Part shown: positions 42,780 to 50,453 of the stretch, piece by piece
How the letters are laid out: the number at the start of each line of letters is the position of its first letter
How positions within the stretch are numbered: the stretch's first letter is position 1
Assembly (NCBI RefSeq): GCF_032678705.1
Contig: NZ_JAVTSS010000001.1
Span: 434,001 to 498,000, forward strand
Direction: 5' to 3'
Length of the DNA stretch: 64,000 nucleotides
Source: Pedobacter frigiditerrae
GTDB lineage: Bacteria > Bacteroidota > Bacteroidia > Sphingobacteriales > Sphingobacteriaceae
The notes under the pieces: model-generated
What the model saw: only the letters and a program-made list of their open reading frames with translations
Databases searched by the model: none
Told to the model about the DNA's origin: nothing
Position numbers and translations under genes: made by a program

Positions 42780-42978
42780 AACTTTAATTTTTTAGGGTTA
42801 TAAAAAAAATTCCTATATAGATAACATGTTTATTTCCAGGCGGTTTCATTTTGTTTAAGAAAAGCTTTAATCCCGTGATATGATGCTTGTTTAAACGGTA
42901 GAAGAATAAGAAACTGGTTCTCGTATTCAAATAAGGAGGAATAGTGATAAATTAAATTCTCAACACCTACTTTAAGAT

Positions 42979-43009
42979 TTTGCACATCATTTTATTAGTA
43001 TTATATTTG
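42979..43009 (+). promoter_or_regulatory. Promoter of the fluoride operon
   Basis: TTTG (42979-42982), a 19 bp spacer and TATATTTG (43002-43009) match the Bacteroidota consensus exactly. Transcription should begin near 43015, directly at the riboswitch aptamer. Confidence 0.8.
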
Positions 43010-43014
43010 CAATA

Positions 43015-43118
43015 CGGAAATGGTGTCCTTCCGATTCAACCGCTTTTTTCAAAAGCTGATGGCGCCTACAATAGAAATTCCAGCAGGTAATAAAATCTGC
43101 CGGTCAAAGTATTGTAGG
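43015..43118 (+). promoter_or_regulatory. Fluoride riboswitch with translational expression platform
   Basis: The aptamer (43015-43069) follows the crcB/fluoride consensus. Stem CGGAA/TTCCG encloses ATGGTGTCC; AACCGC is followed by stem GCTTTT/AAAAGC; then TGATGGCGCCTAC. Loop GGTGTC (43022-43027) can form the known pseudoknot with GGCGCC (43061-43066). The platform is clear: CCTACAATA (43065-43073) is complementary to TATTGTAGG (43110-43118), which overlaps the GTG start codon at 43118. Without fluoride this pairing would hide the start; fluoride would hold CCTAC in the aptamer and free it. The consensus match is strong; the switching mechanism is inference from pairing. Confidence 0.92.
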
Positions 43119-43672
43119 TGAAAAAATTAAAAATAAATTCTCAACTCTTATTGCTGGCAGCTATCTTAATTGCGCTTGTCTTACTTTGTCTGTCTGCCAA
43201 AGTGAGATCAGTGTTAGCAATGGTCCTGCCGGTTGAAACTGAATGGTTCTTGTGGATAAATCAGCACCATAATGCATTCTGGGATACGATCATGTACTGG
43301 GCCAGTGATAAGCGTTTTTGGCTTCCTTTTTATGCCTTCATTATTTATTGCCTCTTCCAGAATTTCTGCAAAAAAATTTGGCAGGTTCTTATTACCATTG
43401 CGCTACTAGTTGCTAGTGCAGATCAGATTGCTTCAGGACTGATTAAAAACACCGTTAAGCGTCTACGCCCTTCCCATGAACCGAATCTAACTACGATCAT
43501 TCATTTAAGTAAAGCAGGTGCGGGTGGGATGTATGGATGGCCATCCGCTCTTTCATCACCTATCTTCAAAAGCATTCTTTCCGCTGGTTCGGCATTTACC
43601 GGATCATTGCCGGAGCAACGGTTCTTGTACTCATTTACTTTGGAATTATTCAATAACGGAAAATTAACATAA
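43118..43672 (+). pseudogene. PAP2-family phosphatase, truncated and fused
   Basis: The first about 139 residues are a PAP2 (lipid phosphatase) membrane protein: helices at about 9-27 and 68-85, then VKRLRPSHEPN, the first PAP2 catalytic motif, and KAGAGGMYG. The homology stops at residue 140, where the second and third motifs (SGH and SRxxxGxHxxxD type) should follow. The remaining 45 residues are an out-of-frame reading of an uppP 3' end. The protein thus lacks its catalytic His/Asp residues and is probably inactive. The start is GTG at 43118, decided by the riboswitch platform and the signal-like MKKLKINSQLLLL. It is the first gene of the fluoride operon. Confidence 0.8.
43537..43656 (+). 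pseudogene. uppP (undecaprenyl-diphosphatase) 3' fragment
   Basis: In the frame +2 to the PAP2 reading, 39 codons give a segment with [20 protein letters not shown] and VLIYFGIIQ before a stop, the conserved C-terminal helix of UppP/BacA. No other part of uppP is present. It begins right where PAP2 homology ends, so a deletion has joined two formerly consecutive genes. Confidence 0.75.
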
Positions 43673-43676
43673 AACT

Positions 43677-44090
43677 ATGTGGTGGATCTACGCGCTATTA
43701 TCAGCTTTCTTTGCTTCCCTTACGGCCATCTTTGCAAAAGTCGGCGTAACCAATGTCAATTCTGATTTGGCTACTGCCATACGAACGGTGGTAATACTGA
43801 TTGTAGCCTGGGGGATCGTAATGGCCAGAGGCGAACTTAAAGGAATTACGGAACTGTCAAAGCATAACCTGCTATTTCTTTTTTTATCTGGCCTTGCCAC
43901 CGGCTTGTCCTGGATATTCTACTACAAGGCTTTGCAGATCGGGAAAGTGTCCCAGGTCGCCCCTGTTGATAAGTTGAGTGTTGCCCTAACTATTATACTT
44001 GCAATGGTGTTCCTGAAAGAAGCTCTTACCCTGAAAGTATTCTTTGGTGCCCTGCTGATCATTGGGGGAACACTGGTTTTGATCTTTTGA
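43677..44090 (+). CDS. EamA/DMT-family membrane protein, half-size
   Basis: A 137-residue protein with about five membrane helices, one EamA unit. The pattern WWIYALLSAFFASLTAIFAK, FLSGLATGLSWIFYYKALQ, APVDKLSVALTIILAMVFL and GALLIIGGTLVLIF is typical of the short EamA proteins that work as dimers. Its substrate is unknown. In the riboswitch-controlled operon it may take part in ion homeostasis under fluoride stress. The upstream stop lies 4 bp before its ATG. Confidence 0.82.
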   Translation: MWWIYALLSAFFASLTAIFAKVGVTNVNSDLATAIRTVVILIVAWGIVMARGELKGITELSKHNLLFLFLSGLATGLSWIFYYKALQIGKVSQVAPVDKLSVALTIILAMVFLKEALTLKVFFGALLIIGGTLVLIF

Positions 44091-44148
44091 GAAACTCAAT
44101 TATTTGTAAGCAACCGAAATACTAAAAATCAATATAAAACAAAAAACT

Positions 44149-45429
44149 ATGAAATTAACTAAAATTCATGCCCGTGAAATTTTGGATTCCAGGGGCAATC
44201 CGACAGTAGAAGTAGAAGTCACTCTTAACGGAACAACAGCAAGGGGTATTTCTCCATCCGGGGCAAGTACGGGTGAAAAAGAAGCCGTAGAGCTTAGAGA
44301 TGGTGATCCAGAGCGCTATAATGGTAAAGGCGTGGAAAAAGCAGTAAAAGGGATTAACGTCGAAGTCGGCAAATCAGTCACCGGCTTATCCTTTGAGGGT
44401 CAGCAGGCCTTCGATGATCATATAATTGGTCTGGATGGAACCGAGAATAAATCAAGGCTCGGCGCAAATGCGATGCTTGCGGCCTCAATCGCCTTCGCCC
44501 GGGCTTCGGCCGTTGCAAAAGGGATTCCCTTGTATAGGCAGCTAGTGGAAAGGGAAGGTTACGTAATGCCCGTACCGTGCATGAATGTCATTAATGGGGG
44601 AAGGCATTCTGATAACAACATCGATTTTCAGGAATTTATGATTGCCCCTCATAACGCCCCCTCGTTTAAGGAAAGTATCCGTATGGGCGAAGCTGTTTTT
44701 CATTCCTTGAGAAGTCTGCTAAAAGCGAAAGGCTATTATACCGGAGTTGGTGACGAAGGTGGGTTTGCGCCAAATCTGAGTTCTAATGAGGAAGCCGTCC
44801 AAATCATCATGGAAGCGATACATATTGCCGGTTTTGCTCCAGGCAAGGATATTTCCCTTTGTCTTGACCCAGCGACCAGCGAAATGTGGAATAATGGAAA
44901 ATATGAATTTTATAAAAGTTCTAAAGAACGGATCACAACAGATGAAATGATTGGCTTTTGGGAAGGATGGTTAAAAGAGTACCCAATTATCCTGTTGGAA
45001 GACGGGTTGGGCGAAAACGATTGGGAGGGATGGAAAAAGCTGACCAGCCTTTTGGGAGACAAAGTGGAATTGGTTGGAGATGATATATTCTGCACCAACC
45101 CGAGTATTATCCAGCAGGGAATCGACCAGGGCATTGCAAACAGCGTACTGATTAAATTGAACCAGATCGGTACAGTTTCCGAAACGCTAAAGGCCGTAGA
45201 ACTAGCCCAAAAAAACGGTTACAATTGCTTTATTTCTCACCGCAGTGGTGAAACTGAAGACACGACAATTGCGGATCTGGTTGTCGCTACCGGTGCGGGG
45301 CACATCAAAACAGGAAGTGGCTGCCGCTCTGAAAGGGTATCTAAATTTAACCAGTTGCTTCGGATAGAAGAAGAACTTGGTGATAGGGCATCATTTGCAG
45401 GAATCAATACTTTTTATAAAAAATTATAA
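44149..45429 (+). CDS. eno: Enolase
   Basis: A 426-residue glycolytic enzyme, 2-phosphoglycerate to phosphoenolpyruvate, Mg-dependent. Motifs: REILDSRGNPTVEVEV, SPSGASTGEKEAVELRDGD, GGRHSDNNIDFQEFMIAP, GDEGGFAPNL (acid), LLEDGLGENDWEG, LIKLNQIGTVSETL (catalytic Lys) and SHRSGETEDT. Intact and full length. Fluoride with phosphate inhibits enolase, and enolase genes are among the known partners of fluoride riboswitches. It lies 58 bp after the EamA gene in the same direction and is best read as an additional enolase copy for fluoride stress; whether the main glycolytic copy lies elsewhere cannot be seen. Confidence 0.97.
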   Translation: MKLTKIHAREILDSRGNPTVEVEVTLNGTTARGISPSGASTGEKEAVELRDGDPERYNGKGVEKAVKGINVEVGKSVTGLSFEGQQAFDDHIIGLDGTENKSRLGANAMLAASIAFARASAVAKGIPLYRQLVEREGYVMPVPCMNVINGGRHSDNNIDFQEFMIAPHNAPSFKESIRMGEAVFHSLRSLLKAKGYYTGVGDEGGFAPNLSSNEEAVQIIMEAIHIAGFAPGKDISLCLDPATSEMWNNGKYEFYKSSKERITTDEMIGFWEGWLKEYPIILLEDGLGENDWEGWKKLTSLLGDKVELVGDDIFCTNPSIIQQGIDQGIANSVLIKLNQIGTVSETLKAVELAQKNGYNCFISHRSGETEDTTIADLVVATGAGHIKTGSGCRSERVSKFNQLLRIEEELGDRASFAGINTFYKKL

Positions 45430-45447
45430 ATCAGCCGCTAACCTACA

Positions 45448-46740
45448 ATGAAACATAATAAATTTTTATTTGAACACCTTTCGGTTTTTAAATATGCGGT
45501 TCGATGGACGCTGCTTATACTTCCTGTTGCCATTGCAATAGGAAGTATGGTTGCCTTGTTCCTTTGGCTGCTAGGCTGGGCCATTCACTTTCGCTTTCAG
45601 CATACCTGTCTCATTTTTCTGCTACCTTTAGCAGGTATTGTGATCCACCTGATTTATCAGTCAGTTGGTAGGTCCTCAGAAAAAGGAAATAACCTGATCA
45701 TGGATGAAATCCATAGGCCGGGTGGTGGAGTGCCCAGGCAGATGGCGCCAGTAATCTTAATAACTACAGTGATTACCCATTTGTTTGGCGGATCGGCTGG
45801 AAGAGAGGGAACCGCGGTACAAATCGGAGGAAGCATCGCAGGAATGTTTAGCCGCTGGTTTAAGCTAAATGAGGTAGACACCAAGATGCTCCTTACCGCG
45901 GGAATTGCAGCCGGGTTTGGGGCGGTGTTCGGAACACCGCTCACCGGTGCCATATTTGCAATGGAAGTTCTGGCCATTGGAAGAATAGAGTACAAGGCTT
46001 TACTTCCCGCATTAATTGCCAGCGTGCTTGGTGATCTTACTGTCTCTGCCTGGGGCATCCATCATACCGCTTATCACATCGATCTCATAGAGAAAAGTGC
46101 CTACTTTCTATCTGAATACCTGCCGGTAAACCTACTCCTGCTTAGTAAGGTTATTCTAGCATCCACATTGTTTGGTCTGGCCAGCTACCTGTTTGCTGTA
46201 ATGGTGCATGAGATCAAGGCCTTTTTTTCTAAAGTATGTAAGATCCAGTGGCTTATTCCTGTTATCGGTGGTCTGATTATTATAGGCTTGACTTACGCCA
46301 TCGGGAAACCGGATTACTTAAGTTTGGGCGTGGATAGCGAATACCAAGGAGCCGTTACAATTCCCTCTGCTTTTCAGCCTGGTGGAGCAGATACTTGGAG
46401 CTGGTTATGGAAGACCATTTACACAACTTTAACATTAGGAACTGGATTTAAAGGTGGTGAGGTAACGCCTTTGTTTTATATTGGCGCAACATTAGGCAAT
46501 GCACTTTCGACCTTATTAAATGCTCCAGTTAGTTTGTTTGCTGCCCTTGGATTTATTGCTGTTTTTGCTGGTGCAACGAATACACCCCTTGCCTGTACGA
46601 TTATGGGTATAGAACTTTTTGGTAGTGAATACACCATGTTTTTTGCGGTAGCCTGTTTTACAGCCTATTTTTTCAGTGGCCATTCAGGTATATATTCTTC
46701 ACAGCGTATTGCGGTACCCAAAATATTTACGGGAACATAA
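45448..46740 (+). CDS. CLC-family fluoride/proton antiporter
   Basis: A 430-residue CLC membrane protein with about 11 helices. The gating-glutamate motif is G118-R-E120-G-T122 in GGSAGREGTAVQIGGS; the Thr after GREG is typical of CLC-F fluoride antiporters, where chloride CLCs have Pro. GTGFKGGEVTPLFYIGATLG is the second ion-path segment. It exports fluoride by exchange with protons. Position 18 bp after eno in a riboswitch-controlled operon supports the fluoride role strongly. It could otherwise be a general CLC; ion preference is inference. Confidence 0.9.
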   Translation: MKHNKFLFEHLSVFKYAVRWTLLILPVAIAIGSMVALFLWLLGWAIHFRFQHTCLIFLLPLAGIVIHLIYQSVGRSSEKGNNLIMDEIHRPGGGVPRQMAPVILITTVITHLFGGSAGREGTAVQIGGSIAGMFSRWFKLNEVDTKMLLTAGIAAGFGAVFGTPLTGAIFAMEVLAIGRIEYKALLPALIASVLGDLTVSAWGIHHTAYHIDLIEKSAYFLSEYLPVNLLLLSKVILASTLFGLASYLFAVMVHEIKAFFSKVCKIQWLIPVIGGLIIIGLTYAIGKPDYLSLGVDSEYQGAVTIPSAFQPGGADTWSWLWKTIYTTLTLGTGFKGGEVTPLFYIGATLGNALSTLLNAPVSLFAALGFIAVFAGATNTPLACTIMGIELFGSEYTMFFAVACFTAYFFSGHSGIYSSQRIAVPKIFTGT

Positions 46741-46900
46741 AATATTGACTTATCCTGTTCCTGTGGATTATCATAAAGAGGTGAAATTTTTATAAGATCC
46801 TTGACCAATGCAATCAGCAATTTATATCAAAAAACAACGCTATATCGACCGCTTTCCTTCCTCTCTTTTCTAAAGCATCAAGTACAGATGATTTAACTGT

Positions 46901-47329
46901 CTATGTTGTTTTAATAAGGTAGAGCAGTAAAAGTATACTAGCTATGAAAACTAAAGCGGTTAAAACTTTAACAAAAAGTGTTGAATGGTAATACACCCCC
47001 TGATTCAATTGTTCTTTCGTTGAATTATATCTTAAGTAAGAACAAATGATAGTAATTGCTCCCAGGGCAACTAGAAAAATCCCGATAATGCGGGAATCTC
47101 CGGTTTGGTGCAGGGGCACTTTACTCCCCAGTGCGGCACTGATCTGCTTGATAAATAGCGAGAATTTCATCACCACGAAGCCAAATCCCATGATACCAAT
47201 ACTGGTTCTGATCCAGGCCAAAAATGTTCTTTCATTAGCCAAATGGTCTCCTGCATGCTGTTTGGTGTTTTCCTGATCTTGAATTTTCATCTTGTTCTGT
47301 ATCGGTATATTACAGCAATATATTTGCAT
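46901..47329 (-). CDS. DUF202/YidH-family membrane protein
   Basis: A 142-residue protein with three membrane helices and the DUF202 signature HLANERTFLAWIRTSIGIMGFGFVVMKF. The ATG at 47329 starts one base after the preceding stop, which suggests coupling; the ATG at 47290 (MKIQDQEN) gives a more typical family N-terminus of 129 residues. Function unknown. It is third in the minus-strand operon with LysR and the UDG-like gene. Confidence 0.8.
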   Translation of the reverse strand: MQIYCCNIPIQNKMKIQDQENTKQHAGDHLANERTFLAWIRTSIGIMGFGFVVMKFSLFIKQISAALGSKVPLHQTGDSRIIGIFLVALGAITIICSYLRYNSTKEQLNQGVYYHSTLFVKVLTALVFIASILLLLYLIKTT

Positions 47330-47330
47330 G

Positions 47331-47837
47331 TTATGTCAATATCGATGCCAGTTTGGAGATGATAACCCTGGTATCCCGGATGCAAGTAAGCCTGTTTGAT
47401 TCAGTGCCGGCAGGATAGCAGGTAACTGCAATTTCTTCGATAAACGATAAGCCTGATAGGTCAATAGATTCTTTAACCTCTTGTTCAATGCTTTTCATTA
47501 GGATCATGATTAATCGGGGTTGATATGTTCTGATTTTATGAGCTAATTGCTCTATTCCCCCCTGCCTCTGGTTTTTTCTGATTTTAACTGACGATTTATC
47601 AATAGGTGTACAAGTTAGATGTTCCAAAAAGCATCCCGTGCCTTTAAAGAACTGCAAAAAATCTTCTACAGATTTAAAATCGCCAAATACCTCACTAAAT
47701 GCAAGATAAATTGTTCGAAACAGATTAGTATTTCCCAGGTAAAAATGTTTATCGTCACCTCCAGGAGCTTCAGAAACAAAGAGCAGCAGCACTTTAGCTG
47801 GCTGATATTGCCTCGAAATTTCGGTAACACTATACAT
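47331..47837 (-). CDS. Uracil-DNA-glycosylase-like protein (tentative)
   Basis: A 168-residue cytoplasmic protein. KVLLLFVSEAPGGDDKHFYLGNTNLFRTIYLAF resembles the start of UDG-superfamily proteins in pattern, with the bulk of a three-layer fold. The catalytic motifs of known UDG families are not clearly present. The ATG at 47837 lies inside the last codons of the LysR gene (8 bp overlap, ATGTATAG), so it is coupled to the regulator. If not a UDG, it may be a regulator-linked enzyme of unknown reaction. Confidence 0.4.
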   Translation of the reverse strand: MYSVTEISRQYQPAKVLLLFVSEAPGGDDKHFYLGNTNLFRTIYLAFSEVFGDFKSVEDFLQFFKGTGCFLEHLTCTPIDKSSVKIRKNQRQGGIEQLAHKIRTYQPRLIMILMKSIEQEVKESIDLSGLSFIEEIAVTCYPAGTESNRLTCIRDTRVIISKLASILT

Positions 47838-48729
47838 TATAGTTGTAGCTTTTAGCGAAGCGCATAAATAGTTCCGCCAGAGCGTCCTGCTGACCATGAA
47901 GCTGAATGAAATGAAACGGCCTTTCGATAACCATATCCTTGATATCTATGATGCGGCATTCATTATTCTTGAGCTCTTTCAATATGGAGTGGATAGATAA
48001 AAAAGCCAGGCATTTGCTGTGAATCAAATAGGATTTAATGCTTTCGGTACTACCTAACTGCATTTCTATATTTAAGTCCCCCACCTTTATCTGGTGTGCT
48101 TTTAAAGCATATGCAATAACATCTAGTGTACCAGAACCAGGTTCACGAAGTAATAAATCATAATCCTTCAACTCATTCGGTTTGATCATTTCCTTTTTCA
48201 TGGCATAATTGTGACCAGAACACACCAGCACCAGCTCGTCTTTTAGATATTGTTCGTATTTAATCTGTGGGTTCCGGGAGATGCCTTCAATGATTCCAAA
48301 ATCTATTTCCTTAGCAATCAAACGCTGCTCTACATCTTCTGTGTTTCCGGTAACCAGTTGAATTTGTATATCCTTAAACTTATTGTGAAACTGTGCCAAT
48401 ACAGGTGGAATGATATATTGTGCCACAGTACTGCTGGCACCAATCCTCAATATTCCTTTATGCTGTTTAGTAAGTAGATTCATATCATATTCCAGTTCCC
48501 GGTAAGTTCCAAAAATCTGTTCTGCGTAATGCAACAATAATTCGCCGGCTGGGGTGAGGCTGATTTTTTTGTTTCCACTGCGTTCAAATAATGACATTTT
48601 GAACTCCTGCTCTAATTCTTTAATGTGTTTGGTTACAGCAGGCTGACTGATAAATAACTCTGCCGAGGCCTTTGTAAAATTCAGCCTTTTAGCGACAGCA
48701 TAAAATACTTGCAAACGGAAATCTATCAT
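47830..48729 (-). CDS. LysR-family regulator of the sulfur cluster
   Basis: A 299-residue activator-type regulator. The N-terminal winged HTH (about 2-60) contains RLNFTKASAELFISQPAVTKHI; the effector domain covers about 88-295 (ILRIGASSTVAQYIIPPVLAQF). Relatives such as CysL/YeiE control sulfur-oxyanion and sulfite genes and are often paired with YeiH exporters. An upstream start 15 codons earlier is possible; the ATG at 48729 (MIDFRLQVF) begins right before the HTH. It is divergent from the TsdA-like gene with a 144 bp gap that should hold its binding site; the family usually has a T-N11-A box there. Confidence 0.88.
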   Translation of the reverse strand: MIDFRLQVFYAVAKRLNFTKASAELFISQPAVTKHIKELEQEFKMSLFERSGNKKISLTPAGELLLHYAEQIFGTYRELEYDMNLLTKQHKGILRIGASSTVAQYIIPPVLAQFHNKFKDIQIQLVTGNTEDVEQRLIAKEIDFGIIEGISRNPQIKYEQYLKDELVLVCSGHNYAMKKEMIKPNELKDYDLLLREPGSGTLDVIAYALKAHQIKVGDLNIEMQLGSTESIKSYLIHSKCLAFLSIHSILKELKNNECRIIDIKDMVIERPFHFIQLHGQQDALAELFMRFAKSYNYNV

Positions 48730-48873
48730 ACACGGTTTTAGTAGATAACCTAAGATACAAACAATTTGTTTCAACGGGTACTGACATCATAACCTTACGT
48801 TATCATCAATAACTTTTTATGCTTTTTCTGATGAGTAGAATAAATGCACATTTGTAACAGAAAAATATTGGTT

Positions 48874-49959
48874 ATGAATAAGGAATCAACAGAAAAAGAA
48901 ATCAGACAAGCACTTATATATACAGCCAGGACAACGGCTATCATTGCGTTTCTATTTGTTGCTTGTGGAACCATTTTCATCTGCACTTTATTTTTTAATG
49001 GGCAGCCAGATGTAGTGACAGCAAAAACCAAACAGGATGTGGAAACCGGTATAGCTGCTGTTAACGTCAAAAGCCAGGTTGTACCTGCTGATGCCTGGAA
49101 AGCGCCTGATGAAAATACGATTCCGGCGGACACCAAGTACGGCCAGATGATCAGGTATGGCAAAGAATTAATAGCACATACGAGCAAATATTTTGGGCCA
49201 AATGGATCCATAGCCCGTATTACAAATGGTATGAATTGTCAGAATTGTCACCTCGAGGGTGGAACCAAACTGTTCGGAAATAATTATGCTGGTTTTATTT
49301 CCAGTTTTCCTAAAATGAGTGGCAGATCAGGAAAGGTTGAACCTGCATCGGCACGTATTGCAGAGTGCTTCAATCGAAGTCTTGCAGGCAAAGTACCAGA
49401 CGAATCTAGTAAAGAGATACAGGCAATGCTGGCTTATATGAAATGGCTTGGAACAGGTGTAAAAAAAGGGGAGAAAGTGTTTGGAACGGGAACCGAAAAA
49501 TTAAAATTCCTGGATAGGGCAGCGAATGTCAAACATGGAGCGATTTTATATACCAGTAAATGTCAAAGTTGTCATGGTGCAAATGGTGAGGGAATACTCG
49601 ATGAAGACAAACTAACTTATGTTTATCCGCCATTATGGGGCAAACACAGCTACAATGATGGCGCAGGGATGTATAGACTCAGTAACTTTGCGGGGTTCGT
49701 AAAGAACAATATGCCATATGGTGCCAGATATGGAGATGCGCAGTTAAGTGATGAGGAGGCCTGGGATCTCGCTGCTTTTGTGAACTCACAGCCAAGACCA
49801 CATAAAGATCAGGGAAAAGATTACCCTGATTTGTTAAAAAAACCTTTTGATGCGCCATACGGACCATATGCCGACAAATTTTCTGAAAATCAACATAAGT
49901 ATGGTCCATTTGCACCAATTGTAACCTCCGAAAAACAAGTAAAACTAACAACTAAATAA
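48874..49959 (+). CDS. TsdA-like diheme thiosulfate dehydrogenase, membrane-anchored
   Basis: A 361-residue periplasmic cytochrome c. A membrane helix at about 21-41 anchors it. Heme sites are C122-x2-C-H126 (CQNCH) and C230-x2-C-H234 (CQSCH). C165 in RIAECFNRSL matches the unusual Cys ligand of heme 1 in TsdA, and FPKMSGRSGKVEPASARI plus YPPLWGKHSYNDGAGM are further family motifs; M266 and M280 are candidate heme 2 ligands. TsdA oxidises two thiosulfate to tetrathionate or runs the reverse reaction. The ATG at 48874 is chosen over one ten codons earlier. It begins the plus-strand sulfur operon. Direction of the reaction cannot be told. Confidence 0.82.
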   Translation: MNKESTEKEIRQALIYTARTTAIIAFLFVACGTIFICTLFFNGQPDVVTAKTKQDVETGIAAVNVKSQVVPADAWKAPDENTIPADTKYGQMIRYGKELIAHTSKYFGPNGSIARITNGMNCQNCHLEGGTKLFGNNYAGFISSFPKMSGRSGKVEPASARIAECFNRSLAGKVPDESSKEIQAMLAYMKWLGTGVKKGEKVFGTGTEKLKFLDRAANVKHGAILYTSKCQSCHGANGEGILDEDKLTYVYPPLWGKHSYNDGAGMYRLSNFAGFVKNNMPYGARYGDAQLSDEEAWDLAAFVNSQPRPHKDQGKDYPDLLKKPFDAPYGPYADKFSENQHKYGPFAPIVTSEKQVKLTTK

Positions 49960-49978
49960 ATCATCAAAATCTAAAATC

Positions 49979-50434
49979 ATGAAAAAAATAACCTTAATCT
50001 GTACATTATTTTTGCTGATCGCAGCAACCTCGGCCACTTTTGCCCAAGCTACACCTGCTAATTTTACAGGGGCAAAAGCCACCCTGAAAAATTATAAGGC
50101 ACTGTATGTAATCAATAACGGTGATGAGAAAAAGATTGCAGGAACACTTCGAAACCTAAAAAATGCACTCGACGATCCCAGGTTAAAAGGGAAAATCAAT
50201 GCAGAACTTATTGCCTTTGGAGATGGCGTAGCTGTTTACCAGAAGAACGGATCTTTTGAAAAAACATTGTTAGAACTGCAATCCAGAGGAGTAATTCTTG
50301 CACAATGTGAAAATACCGTCAGAGAAAGGAAAATCGAAAAAAATACCTTATTTGATTTTATCAGTTATGTACCCAGCGGCAATGGTGAAATCATCATCCG
50401 TCAATATCAGGGATGGGCAGTTGTACATCCTTAA
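49979..50434 (+). CDS. Periplasmic DsrE-like protein
   Basis: A 151-residue protein with a signal peptide (1-23, ends TFAQ). The mature part has the DsrE/DsrF-like fold: KNYKALYVINNGDEKKIAGTL, then KINAELIAFGDGV, then SRGVILAQCENTV with C110, the Cys that carries sulfur in DsrE relatives. Cytosolic DsrE proteins are sulfur carriers; secreted versions are of unknown role. It lies 19 bp after tsdA, so it likely handles a sulfur species in the periplasm, which is inference. Confidence 0.8.
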   Translation: MKKITLICTLFLLIAATSATFAQATPANFTGAKATLKNYKALYVINNGDEKKIAGTLRNLKNALDDPRLKGKINAELIAFGDGVAVYQKNGSFEKTLLELQSRGVILAQCENTVRERKIEKNTLFDFISYVPSGNGEIIIRQYQGWAVVHP

Positions 50435-50453
50435 ACCAAATAATTAGAAAATC

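Noticed and set aside
48730..48873. A promoter for tsdA in the LysR/TsdA gap
   Set aside because: ACATTTG near 48850 lacks the TA of the -7 consensus and no -33 box is found; a promoter must exist there but I cannot place it.
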